From Brienomyrus brachyistius (Eukaryota; Chordata; Actinopteri; Osteoglossiformes; Mormyridae): DNA of 64,000 bases. The DNA lies in assembly GCF_023856365.1 (NCBI RefSeq), contig NC_064555.1:17060254-17124253 (forward strand). Direction: 5' to 3'. A program made the position numbers and the translations under genes. Position 1 is the first letter of the stretch, and every line of letters starts with the position of its first letter. The notes beneath the pieces were generated by a model. It did no database searches. It saw only the letters and a list, made by a program, of their open reading frames with translations, and was not told where the DNA came from. Shown here piece by piece: positions 13,111 to 19,420 of the stretch.

Positions 13111-16100
13111 GATGCTGCAGTGCAGGAGATCAGCAAAATGGAAGCCATGAAAGCGGACATGGATGGACAGAAAGAAATAATGGAAAGGCAATGGGAAGAG
13201 ATGAAGCAGGAGAAAGATGTGATTGATCAACTGACGGCAGAGCTAGGGAAACAGAAAGAGGACATGAACAACTGGACAGAGGAAATAGAGAAAGAGGTGA
13301 TGAGGATTGAAGAAATGAAAGCTGATATTCAAAACAAGAAAGAGAAAATTGATCGAGACAGAGGTGATGTAATGAGGGAGATTCTCAAAATGGAAGCTGT
13401 TAAAGCTGAGATGTATGGACAGAAAAGAGAAATGGAGAAGGAACTGGACAATATTAAAAGGGAGAAAGATGAAATTGATCAAATGAAGTTGCAGCTTCAC
13501 AAACAAAAAATGGACATAGACAACTGGATAGAAGAGAGGCAGCAAGAGAAAGACTTGATTGAAGAAATTAAAGCAAACCTTCAAAAAGAAAAAGAGAAAA
13601 TTGATCAAACTCGAGAAGATAATTTAAGAGAAGCCAGAAAAATTGCAGATATCAAAGTTGAGTTGGACGGGGAAAAGGAAGTTATGGAAAATCGAATGGA
13701 CCAGATTAAGAGGGAGAAAGATGATATGAAAGAATTGAAGGTTAAGCTACAGAAAGAGAAAGAAGAAATGGAACGACAAAAAGAACAAATGGAAGAGCAA
13801 TTAGGCCAGATTAAGAGGGAGAAAGAGGAAATTGAGAAAATAAAGGCTGAGCTACAGAAGCAAAAATTGAACATTGACAACTGGATAAAAGAGAGGCAGC
13901 AAGAACTGATCAGAATTGAACAAATGAAAGAGGATCTTGAAAAAAAGAAAGAGAACATTGATCAAGCCAGAGATGCTGCAGTGCAGGAGATCAGCAAAAT
14001 GGAAGCCATGAAAGTGGACATGGATGGACAGAAAGAAATAATGGAAAGGCAATGGGAAGAGATGAAGCAGGAGAAAGATGTGATTGATCAACTGACAGCT
14101 GAGCTAGGGAAACAGAAAGAGGACATGAACAACTGGACAGAGGAAATGGAGAAAGAGGTGATGAGGACTGAAGAAATGAAAGCTGATATTCAAAACAAGA
14201 AAGAGAAAATTGATCGAGACAGAGGTGATGTAATGAGGGAGATTCTCAAAATGGAAGCTGTAAAAGCTGAGATGGATGGACAGAAAAGAGAAATGGAGAA
14301 GGAACTGGACAATATTAAAAGGGAGAAAGATGAAATTGATCAAATGAAGTTGCAGCTTCACAAACAAAAAATGGACATAGACAACTGGATAGAAAAGAGG
14401 CAGGAGGAAAAAGACAAGATCGAACAGCTGGCAACAGACCTTCAAAAGGAGACAGAAACATCTGATCAAATAAGAGAAGAAACAAAACTTAAACAACTAA
14501 AACTGGAACAGATACAGCAGGAAAAGGACGATATTGAGCAACAAAAGTGTGAGATACAGAAACAGAGAGAGGAAATGGAAAACTGGATACAGGAAAGACA
14601 GCAGGAGATGACTAGGATTGAACAAATGAAAGAGGATCTTGAAAATGAGAAAGAAAAAATTGATCAAGCCAGAGGTGATGTAATGAGGGAGACTGTCAAA
14701 ATGGAAGCCATTAAAGCAGAGATGTATGAACAGAAAAGAGAAATGGAGAAGGAACTGGACAATATTAAAAGGGAGAAAGATGAAATTGATCAAATGAAGT
14801 TGCCGCTTCACAAACAAAAAATGGACATAGACAACTGGATAGAAAAGAGGCAGGAGGAAAAAGACAAGATCGAACAGCTGGCAACAGACCTTCAAAAGGA
14901 GACAGAAACATCTGATCAAATAAGAGAAGAAACAAAACTTAAACAACTAAAACTGGAACAGATACAGCAGGAAAAGGACGATATTGAGCAACAAAAGTGT
15001 GAGATACAGAAACAGAGAGAGGAAATGGAAAACTGGATACAGGAAAGACAGCAGGAGATGACTAGGATTGAACAAATGAAAGAGGATCTTGAAAATGAGA
15101 AAGACAAAATTGATCAAGCCAGAGGTGATGTAATGAGGGAGACTGTCAAAATGGAAGCCATTAAAGCAGAGATGGATGAACAGAAAAGAGAGATGGAGAA
15201 GGAACTGGACAATATTAAAAGGGAGAAAGATGAAATTGATCAAATGAACTTGAAGCTTCAGAAACAAAAAATGGACACAGACAATTGGATAGAAGAGAGG
15301 CAGCAAGAGAAAGACTTGATTGAAGAAATTAAAGCAAACCTTCAAAAAGAAAAAGAGAAAATTGATCAAACTCGAGAAGATAATTTAAGAGAAGCCAGAA
15401 AAATTGCAGATGGCAAAGTTGAGTTGGACGGGAAAAAGGAAGTAATGGAAAAGCAATTGGAGCAGACTAAGAGGGAGAAGGATGATATGAAAGAATTGAA
15501 GGTTAAGCTACAGAAAGAGAAAGAAGAAATGGAACGACAAAAAGAACAAATGGAAGAGCAATTAGGCCAGATTAAGAGGGAGAAAGAGGAAATTGAGCAA
15601 ATAAAGGCTGAGCTACAGAAGCAAAAATTGAACATTGACAACTGGATACAAGAGAGACAACAGGAAAAAGACTTGATTGAACAGATGAAAACAGACCTTC
15701 AAATAGAGAAAGAGGAAATTGATCAATTAAGAGAGCACATAATAAGGGAGACGACAATTTCAGTAACGAAAACTGAAATGGATGTAGAACAGAAAATTAT
15801 GGAATCGCAATGGAGACTGATACAACAAGAAAAGGCTCATATTGAACAATTAAAGTCAGAGCTACAGAATGAGAGAGAGGAAATAGAGAAGTGGATCCAG
15901 GACAGACAGAAGGAGGAAATCAGGATTGAACAAATGAAAGAGGATCTTCAAAATGAGAAAGTGAAAATTGATCAAGCAAGAGATGATTTAATGAGGGATA
16001 TCGGCAAAATGGAAGCCATTAAAGCTGAGATGGCAGGACAAGAAGAGGGAATGCAAAAGGAACTTGAGAAAATAAAAAGGGCGAAAAATGATATTGAACG

Positions 16101-17355
16101 AATCAAGTTGGAGCTACAGAAACAAAAAATGGACATAGACAACTGGATACAAGAGAGACAGGAGCACAAAGGCTTGATTGAACAAATGAAAAAAGAAATT
16201 CAAAAAGACACAACGGAAGTTGATCAAAAACAGGAAGCAACTGTAAGAGACACAACAATTTCAGTAACAAAACCTGAAATTTACAAAGAAAAGATAATTA
16301 TGGAATTCCAGGAACAGATACAACAGGAAAAGGACAATATTGAGCAACAAAAGTGTGAGATACAGAAACAGAGACAGGAAATGGAAAACTGGATACAGGA
16401 AAGACAGCAGGAGATGACTAGGATTGAACAAATGAAAGAGGATCTTGAAAATGAGAAAGAAAAAATTGATCAAGCCAGAGGTGATGTAATGAGGGAGACT
16501 GTCAAAATGGAAGCCATTAAAGCAGAGATGGATGAACAGAAAAGAGAAATGGAGAAGGAACTGGAAGAGATAAAAATGAAGAAACATGACATTGAACAGC
16601 TTAAGTTTGAATTACAGAAACTGAAAGAGCAAATGGACAACTGGATGCAAAAAATGCAACAGGAGAAGGACTTGATTGAACAAATGAAAACAGACCATCA
16701 AAAAGAGACAGAAAAAATCGATCGATCAAGGGGAGTGAAAATAAAGGAGACAGTTATTTCAGCAACATATCCTGAAATAAATAAAGAAAATGAAGGAATG
16801 GAAATACAATGGAAGCAGATTCAGTTGAAGAAGGATGATATTGAACGACAGATAGAGAGTGTGAATAAGACAGACATCGATAAGGAGGTCAAGACGTTTA
16901 GGGATGACATGTTCAAAGGGGTGGAAGGACTAGTGGAAGACAAAGACCTGAAGACTGATACTATAAAGGAGCAACTGATGAAAACAACAGAGAATCTTGA
17001 CCATGAAAAAGACACAGAGCCTGTAAGACTTTGGGAAATGGTGGATGTGGACATACAAGAGGATTATGAGACCGAAAAAACTGCTAGGCTAACAGAGGTG
17101 GAGGATACAGGAGGGAGACGAGGGGAAGAGACAGATGGGGAGATGCAAAGATCCACAGAGCATCTTGTGCATACTAGCACCTCTTTGGAACAGGAGGAAA
17201 GGGTGCAAGGACAAATTGTGATAGAAAGAGAGTCACGTGCAGCTCCCCGCAGACTTGGGCGAGCATGGCGCTGGTTCAGACGCCGCTGTTGGCGCTGCTG
17301 TTTGTGCTGTTGCCCTCAGCCTACAGAGGAAGAAATCGACTTGACAGAATCATAG
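1..17355 (+). CDS. Giant tandem-repeat coiled-coil protein, 3' part of one huge exon (5' end outside window)
   Basis: The frame is open from base 1 to the TAG at 17353-17355, about 5,784 codons without an intron. An apparent GTG start at base 10 is only the window edge; the real start is upstream. The protein is almost wholly charged (Glu, Lys, Gln, Asp, Arg), with hydrophobic residues at heptad spacing and recurring motifs such as QKQKMDIDNWIEERQ and KREKDEIDQ, so a very long alpha-helical coiled coil is expected. Ten complete 437-residue units occupy 1-13110, altered units run to about 15650, diverged helix to about 16850, then a non-repetitive acidic stretch. The last ~40 residues are Arg/Trp/Cys-rich (RRCWRCCLCCCPQP) and end in EEIDLTES; the Cys cluster could be S-acylated. 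Proteins of this look are often auto-named trichohyalin-like or golgin-like from composition alone. I do not recognise the family and infer only a structural or scaffolding role. Confidence 0.85.
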   Translation, partial: DAAVQEISKMEAMKVDMDGQKERLERQWEEMKQEKDVIDQLTAELGKQKEDMNNWTEEMEKEVMRIEEMKADIQNKKEKIDRDRGDVMREILKMEAVKAEMDGQKREMEKELDNIKREKDEIDQIKLQLQKQKMDIDNWIEKRQEEKDKIEQLATALQKEKETSDQIREETKLKQLKLEQIQQEKDDIEQQKCEIQKQREEMENWIQERQQERTRIEQMKEDLENEKDKIDQARGDVMRETVKMEAIKAEMDEQKREMEKELDNIKREKDEIDQMKLKLQKQKMDTDNWIEERQQEKDLIEEIKANLQKEKEKIDQTREDNLREARKIADGKVELDGEKEVMEKQLEQTKREKDDMKELKVKLQKEKEEMERQKEQMEEQLGQIKREKEEIEQIKAELQKQKLNIDNWIQERQQELISIEQVKEDLEKKKENIDQARDAAVQEISKMEAMKVDMDGQKERLERQWEEMKQEKDVIDQLTAELGKQKEDMNNWTEEMEKEVMRIEEMKADIQNKKEKIDRDRGDVMREILKMEAVKAEMDGQKREMEKELDNIKREKDEIDQIKLQLQKQKMDIDNWIEKRQEEKDKIEQLATALQKEKETSDQIREETKLKQLKLEQIQQEKDDIEQQKCEIQKQREEMENWIQERQQERTRIEQMKEDPENEKDKIDQARGDVMRETVKMEAIKAEMDEQKREMEKELDNIKREKDEIDQMKLKLQKQKMDTDNWIEERQQEKDLIEEIKANLQKEKEKIDQTREDNLREARKIADGKVELDGEKEVMEKQLEQTKREKDDMKELKVKLQKEKEEMEREKEQMEEQLGQIKREKEEIEQIKAELQKQKLNIDNWIKERQQELISIEQVKEDLEKKKENIDQARDAAVQEISKMEAMKVDMDGQKERLERQWEEMKQEKDVIDQLTAELGKQKEDMNNWTEEMEKEVMRIEEMKADIQNKKEKIDRDRGDVMREILKMEAVKAEMDGQKREMEKELDNIKREKDEIDQIKLQLQKQKMDIDNWIEKRQEEKDKIEQLATDLQKEKETSDQIREETKLKQLKLEQIQQEKDDIEQQKCEIQKQREEMENWIQERQQERTRIEQMKEDLENEKDKIDQARGDVMRETVKMEAIKAEMDEQKREMEKELDNIKREKDEIDQMKLKLQKQKMDTDNWIEERQQEKDLIEEIKANLQKEKEKIDQTREDNLREARKIADGKVELDGEKEVMEKQLEQTKREKDDMKELKVKLQKEKEEMERQKEQMEEQLGQIKREKEEIEQIKAELQKQKLNIDNWIQERQQELISIEQVKEDLEKKKENIDQARDAAVQEISKMEAMKVDMDGQKERLERQWEEMKQEKDVIDQLTAELGKQKEDMNNWTEEMEKEVMRIEEMKADIQNKKEKIDRDRGDVMREILKMEAVKAEMDGQKREMEKELDNIKREKDEIDQIKLQLQKQKMDIDNWIEKRQEEKDKIEQLATALQKEKETSDQIREETKLKQLKLEQIQQEKDDIEQQKCEIQKQREEMENWIQERQQERTRIEQMKEDLENEKDKIDQARGDVMRETVKMEAIKAEMDEQKREMEKELDNIKREKDEIDQMKLKLQKQKMDTDNWIEERQQEKDLIEEIKANLQKEKEKIDQTREDNLREARKIADGKVELDGEKEVMEKQLEQTKREKDDMKELKVKLQKEKEEMERQKEQMEEQLGQIKREKEEIEKIKAELQKQKLNIDNWIQERQQELISIEQIKEDLEKKKENIDQARDAAVQEISKMEAMKVDMDGQKERLERQWEEMKQEKDVIDQLTAELGKQKEDMNNWTEEMEKEVMRIEEMKADIQNKKEKIDRDRGDVMREILKMEAVKAEMDGQKREMEKELDNIKREKDEIDQIKLQLQKQKMDIDNWIEKRQEEKDKIEQLATALQKEKETSDQIREETKLKQLKLEQIQQEKDDIEQQKCEIQKQREEMENWIQERQQERTRIEQMKEDLENEKDKIDQARGDVMRETVKMEAIKAEMDEQKREMEKELDNIKREKDEIDQMKLKLQKQKMDTDNWIEERQQEKDLIEEIKANLQKEKEKIDQTREDNLREARKIADGKVELDGEKEVMEKQLEQTKREKDDMKELKVKLQKEKEEMERQKEQMEEQLGQIKREKEEIEQIKAELQKQKLNIDNWIQERQQELISIEQVKEDLEKKKENIDQARDAAVQEISKMEAMKVDMDGQKERLERQWEEMKQEKDVIDQLTAELGKQKEDMNNWTEEMEKEVMRIEEMKADIQNKKEKIDRDRGDVMREILKMEAVKAEMDGQKREMEKELDNIKREKDEIDQIKLQLQKQKMDIDNWIEKRQEEKDKIEQLATALQKEKETSDQIREETKLKQLKLEQIQQEKDDIEQQKCEIQKQREEMENWIQERQQERTRIEQMKEDPENEKDKIDQARGDVMRETVKMEAIKAEMDEQKREMEKELDNIKREKDEIDQMKLKLQKQKMDTDNWIEERQQEKDLIEEIKANLQKEKEKIDQTREDNLREARKIADGKVELDGEKEVMEKQLEQTKREKDDMKELKVKLQKEKEEMERQKEQMEEQLGQIKREKEEIEQIKAELQKQKLNIDNWIQERQQELISIEQIKEDLEKKKENIDQARDAAVQEISKMEAMKVDMDGQKERLEMQWEEMKQEKDVIDQLTAELGKQKEDMNNWTEEMEKEVMRIEEMKADIQNKKEKIDRDRGDVMREILKMEAVKAEMDGQKREMEKELDNIKREKDEIDQIKLQLQKQKMDIDNWIEKRQEEKDKIEQLATALQKEKETSDQIREETKLKQLKLEQIQQEKDDIEQQKCEIQKQREEMENWIQERQQERTRIEQMKEDLENEKDKIDQARGDVMRETVKMEAIKAEMDEQKREMEKELDNIKREKDEIDQMKLKLQKQKMDTDNWIEERQQEKDLIEEIKANLQKEKEKIDQTREDNLREARKIADGKVELDGEKEVMEKQLEQTKREKDDMKELKVKLQKEKEEMERQKEQMEEQLGQIKREKEEIEQIKAELQKQKLNIDNWIQERQQELISIEQIKEDLEKKKENIDQARDAAVQEISKMEAMKVDMDGQKERLERQWEEMKQEKDVIDQLTAELGKQKEDMNNWTEEMEKEVMRIEEMKADIQNKKEKIDRDRGDVMREILKMEAVKAEMDGQKREMEKELDNIKREKDEIDQIKLQLQKQKMDIDNWIEKRQEEKDKIEQLATDLQKEKETSDQIREETKLKQLKLEQIQQEKDDIEQQKCEIQKQREEMENWIQERQQERTRIEQMKEDLENEKDKIDQARGDVMRETVKMEAIKAEMDEQKREMEKELDNIKREKDEIDQMKLKLQKQKMDTDNWIEERQQEKDLIEEIKANLQKEKEKIDQTREDNLREARKIADGKVELDGEKEVMEKQLEQTKREKDDMKELKVKLQKEKEEMERQKEQMEEQLGQIKREKEEIEQIKAELQKQKLNIDNWIQERQQELISIEQIKEDLEKKKENIDQARDAAVQEISKMEAMKVDMDGQKERLERQWEEMKQEKDVIDQLTAELGKQKEDMNNWTEEMEKEVMRIEEMKADIQNKKEKIDRDRGDVMREILKMEAVKAEMDGQKREMEKELDNIKREKDEIDQIKLQLQKQKMDIDNWIEKRQEEKDKIEQLATDLQKEKETSDQIREETKLKQLKLEQIQQEKDDIEQQKCEIQKQREEMENWIQERQQERTRIEQMKEDLENEKDKIDQARGDVMRETVKMEAIKAEMDEQKREMEKELDNIKREKDEIDQMKLKLQKQKMDTDNWIEERQQEKDLIEEIKANLQKEKEKIDQTREDNLREARKIADGKVELDGEKEVMEKQLEQTKREKDDMKELKVKLQKEKEEMERQKEQMEEQLGQIKREKEEIEQIKAELQKQKLNIDNWIQERQQELISIEQIKEDLEKKKENIDQARDAAVQEISKMEAMKVDMDGQKERLERQWEEMKQEKDVIDQLTAELGKQKEDMNNWTEEMEKEVMRIEEMKADIQNKKEKIDRDRGDVMREILKMEAVKAEMDGQKREMEKELDNIKREKDEIDQIKLQLQKQKMDIDNWIEKRQEEKDKIEQLATDLQKEKETSDQIREETKLKQLKLEQIQQEKDDIEQQKCEIQKQREEMENWIQERQQEMTRIEQMKEDLENEKDKIDQARADVMSETVKMEAIKAEMDEQKREMEKELDNIKREKDEIDQMKLQLQKQKMDIDNWIEERQQEKDLIEEIKANLQKEKEKIDQTREDNLREARKIADIKVELDGEKEVMENRMDQIKREKDDMKELKVKLQKEKEEMERQKEQMEEQLGQIKREKEEIEQIKAELQKQKLNIDNWIQERQQELISIEQIKEDLEKKKENIDQARDAAVQEISKMEAMKADMDGQKEIMERQWEEMKQEKDVIDQLTAELGKQKEDMNNWTEEIEKEVMRIEEMKADIQNKKEKIDRDRGDVMREILKMEAVKAEMYGQKREMEKELDNIKREKDEIDQMKLQLHKQKMDIDNWIEERQQEKDLIEEIKANLQKEKEKIDQTREDNLREARKIADIKVELDGEKEVMENRMDQIKREKDDMKELKVKLQKEKEEMERQKEQMEEQLGQIKREKEEIEKIKAELQKQKLNIDNWIKERQQELIRIEQMKEDLEKKKENIDQARDAAVQEISKMEAMKVDMDGQKEIMERQWEEMKQEKDVIDQLTAELGKQKEDMNNWTEEMEKEVMRTEEMKADIQNKKEKIDRDRGDVMREILKMEAVKAEMDGQKREMEKELDNIKREKDEIDQMKLQLHKQKMDIDNWIEKRQEEKDKIEQLATDLQKETETSDQIREETKLKQLKLEQIQQEKDDIEQQKCEIQKQREEMENWIQERQQEMTRIEQMKEDLENEKEKIDQARGDVMRETVKMEAIKAEMYEQKREMEKELDNIKREKDEIDQMKLPLHKQKMDIDNWIEKRQEEKDKIEQLATDLQKETETSDQIREETKLKQLKLEQIQQEKDDIEQQKCEIQKQREEMENWIQERQQEMTRIEQMKEDLENEKDKIDQARGDVMRETVKMEAIKAEMDEQKREMEKELDNIKREKDEIDQMNLKLQKQKMDTDNWIEERQQEKDLIEEIKANLQKEKEKIDQTREDNLREARKIADGKVELDGKKEVMEKQLEQTKREKDDMKELKVKLQKEKEEMERQKEQMEEQLGQIKREKEEIEQIKAELQKQKLNIDNWIQERQQEKDLIEQMKTDLQIEKEEIDQLREHIIRETTISVTKTEMDVEQKIMESQWRLIQQEKAHIEQLKSELQNEREEIEKWIQDRQKEEIRIEQMKEDLQNEKVKIDQARDDLMRDIGKMEAIKAEMAGQEEGMQKELEKIKRAKNDIERIKLELQKQKMDIDNWIQERQEHKGLIEQMKKEIQKDTTEVDQKQEATVRDTTISVTKPEIYKEKIIMEFQEQIQQEKDNIEQQKCEIQKQRQEMENWIQERQQEMTRIEQMKEDLENEKEKIDQARGDVMRETVKMEAIKAEMDEQKREMEKELEEIKMKKHDIEQLKFELQKLKEQMDNWMQKMQQEKDLIEQMKTDHQKETEKIDRSRGVKIKETVISATYPEINKENEGMEIQWKQIQLKKDDIERQIESVNKTDIDKEVKTFRDDMFKGVEGLVEDKDLKTDTIKEQLMKTTENLDHEKDTEPVRLWEMVDVDIQEDYETEKTARLTEVEDTGGRRGEETDGEMQRSTEHLVHTSTSLEQEERVQGQIVIERESRAAPRRLGRAWRWFRRRCWRCCLCCCPQPTEEEIDLTES
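13111..15654 (+). repeat. Edge of the array: one 861-bp unit lacking 450 bp and a following unit with the same 450 bp doubled
   Basis: The unit starting at 13111 reaches the next unit start at 13972 after 861 bp, which is 1311 minus 450. The missing part corresponds to a 66+84-residue module pair. The next unit (from 13972) instead holds that module pair twice, at about 14497-14946 and 14947-15396. Divergence from the core units is higher here. Similarity to the unit ends near 15654, where the sequence turns into older, degenerate helix repeats. Confidence 0.85.
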
Positions 17356-18990
17356 ATTCTGTTGATTTCCTGTCATGCGACTAATGGGCAGCTGAATGTG
17401 TGTGAGTGTATATGTGTGATTTCTATTCACCTTAATTTAAAGCAGAAAAGCAATCATAGACCCTGTAATAAAATAAAGGGTAACAAATTGTTATATTAAT
17501 AAAAATAAATAAATACACACATCCTACTGTGGAACACTATCATTTACTGAAAACATGGAGAAATAAAAATATATTATGTTAAATAGTGTAGGCCAAAATA
17601 TCTTTTTGCTGATTATAATATAGATTCTAGGCTGATATCAATCATAATTGACTCTTTAAATTTCTTTTCTTTCAGTATTTGCATGAAGAACTCCTCCTTG
17701 GTCAAAAAACATCGCGTTTCCCCAAACTGCTTTGTCAATGTTGTATATTTACATTCTTTTCTATATTTTTGGTTTGTTGCCTGTTTGACTGGTGTGGAAC
17801 TTGAAACATGACATTGTGTCTGCACACTGATGTCTGACTGTTATCGACAATAACAAATCGTGGTATTAAAAGCATAGCTCGTGCACCAAACCTCCAGTGT
17901 TATTACAGCAAGGTCTTAAGCACCAGCAGGATTTCACCAAGATGTAATTTATGTTTAATCTTGTACATTTGTGTATATATGTATAAAAATTTATATTTTT
18001 CTCAAACTTAACTAAAAACATTTTTAAAGCAATGTCAAAAAGATTTGTCATTTCAGAAAAAAAACATTTTGCATAAGAACATAGAGTTTGGCATTCGTAT
18101 GCAAGACGAATGGATGGAAATACAACCAGATGTTATGCATAATTCTAATGACCCTGAAAACATTAATTTTAAAAGATGACAAACCATTATTTTAAGTGAT
18201 CCTCTCCACTTGCCATTGGGCCATGACTCGGATAACTACTGTCCACGGCAGTCCTTTTATTTCTATCTTACACATAATTAAACATTGGGATGAATGGCAG
18301 CAAAGACAAACAAGACAATGAACTCATGGACTGGAATTTCACTGCTGTCTATGTTTGTCATTGACCAAGTCTTGGGCAAGTGAGCACATTGCAATGAGTC
18401 AATGTCACCAGCTGGACATGGATAAAACCTCAATAAGGAACACATCACATCTGGACCTTCTGCTGAGGCCAAACATTTGGATTTTGCAGTCATGGCCTGA
18501 GTGACTCAGCAAGTCGGTCAGTTTCTACTACAAGTGGATCTTCAGAGAGGACCAGTTGCACCACCAGAGATGGACACACAAAGACGGACTGAAGAGCATT
18601 TTGAATCTCATAAAGATAAGGAGGAAAATTCAGCAGTTGGATCCTATCACGTGCACTATGTAGAGTGGTGGTGTTCATGCTTTCAAGAGGGTACTGACTG
18701 ATGTTGTGGAGGGATGATTAATTCAGGGCAATTCCCATATTCCTTGTTATACTGACAGACCTTTCTTTTGATGTTGCAGTGGAAATGCAGTACAGTGTGG
18801 TAATTATCATGGCGATCCATAAAATGTATATCAGCTTGGTTGTATATGCTCTGGTCTGGGGTTGGTCATGTATTGTTAGACTGCATGAAGAGCAAAATAT
18901 TACTCTGAGTTAAGGTAAAGACATGTATAAATAAGACCCTAAAACCCTTTAGTTCCCCAGAATATTATGAAATACTGATTATGAGCTTGT
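17356..18990. other. 3' UTR of the giant gene, then AT-rich spacer
   Basis: Overlapping AATAAA hexamers at 17467-17472 and 17472-17477, about 115 bp after the stop codon, are the likely polyadenylation signals of the giant gene. Beyond them the sequence is AT-rich with only short chance open frames, and I see no exon. Confidence 0.6.
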
Positions 18991-18995
18991 ACAGT

Positions 18996-19272
18996 CATTT
19001 TATTAGGTACACCTGCTCAAAATGCTGCATCTTAAAACCTGAAGCTTGCAAAAAAGGGTTGAAAGGTCCACTTACCGTTTGGCAAAACACTGGTGCCAGA
19101 TATGGCGATACCTGCCTCTCAGAAAGAACCATCATCTTTCTCTGCCCTACCTAGTCTAGAATTTACAAAGCATAGTGTGGAAAAAAACAATGTATACCAT
19201 TGAAATTGTTCTAGAGGCAGAAGGGGGTGCTATTTGGTTCTAGTTAGGCGTACCTGATGAAACAGCCACTCC
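18996..19272 (+). mobile_element. Degenerate, internally deleted Tc1-like transposon relic
   Basis: The left end carries TTTATTAGGTACACCTG and the right end TTAGGCGTACCTGATGAAAC, imperfect inverted copies resembling the termini of a common fish Tc1-like family. Interior fragments (TGGTGCCAGA, GAACCATCATC, ATTTACAAAG, AGAAGGGGGT) fall in the order expected for the transposase gene of that family, but most of the coding sequence is gone. It is non-functional. The family call rests on remembered consensus, not a search. Confidence 0.65.
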
Positions 19273-19326
19273 CTGTAGTTCAGTTAATTAATCATAATGT
19301 CTGGTGGTGGAATGTAACAAATACTG

Positions 19327-19420
19327 TACAGTCGACCCTCGCCATTTCGTGCTTCGACTTTCGCGGCTTCACTTTATCGCGGTTTTTTGTATATTCATTA
19401 AAAAGTTGATCGAGATGAAA
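19327..19420. mobile_element. Terminal fragment of a pogo/Tigger-like DNA transposon (tentative)
   Basis: ACAGTCGACCCTCGCCATTT followed by repeated TTCGCGG/ATCGCGG motifs resembles the terminal repeat of Tigger/pogo-type elements in fish. I could not find a matching opposite end or transposase frame, so extent and class are uncertain. Confidence 0.4.

Noticed and set aside
133..15369. Many Phe/Leu/Ser-rich open frames on the - strand, recurring every 1311 bp
   Set aside because: They are the complement of the purine-rich coding strand of the giant coiled-coil gene. Lys/Glu/Gln codons read backwards give Phe/Leu/Ser codons and few stops, so the regular spacing simply mirrors the repeat.
1..17355. 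Assignment of the giant protein as myosin, tropomyosin, golgin or trichohyalin
   Set aside because: Resemblance is limited to coiled-coil composition; none of the diagnostic domains of these families is present in the visible part.
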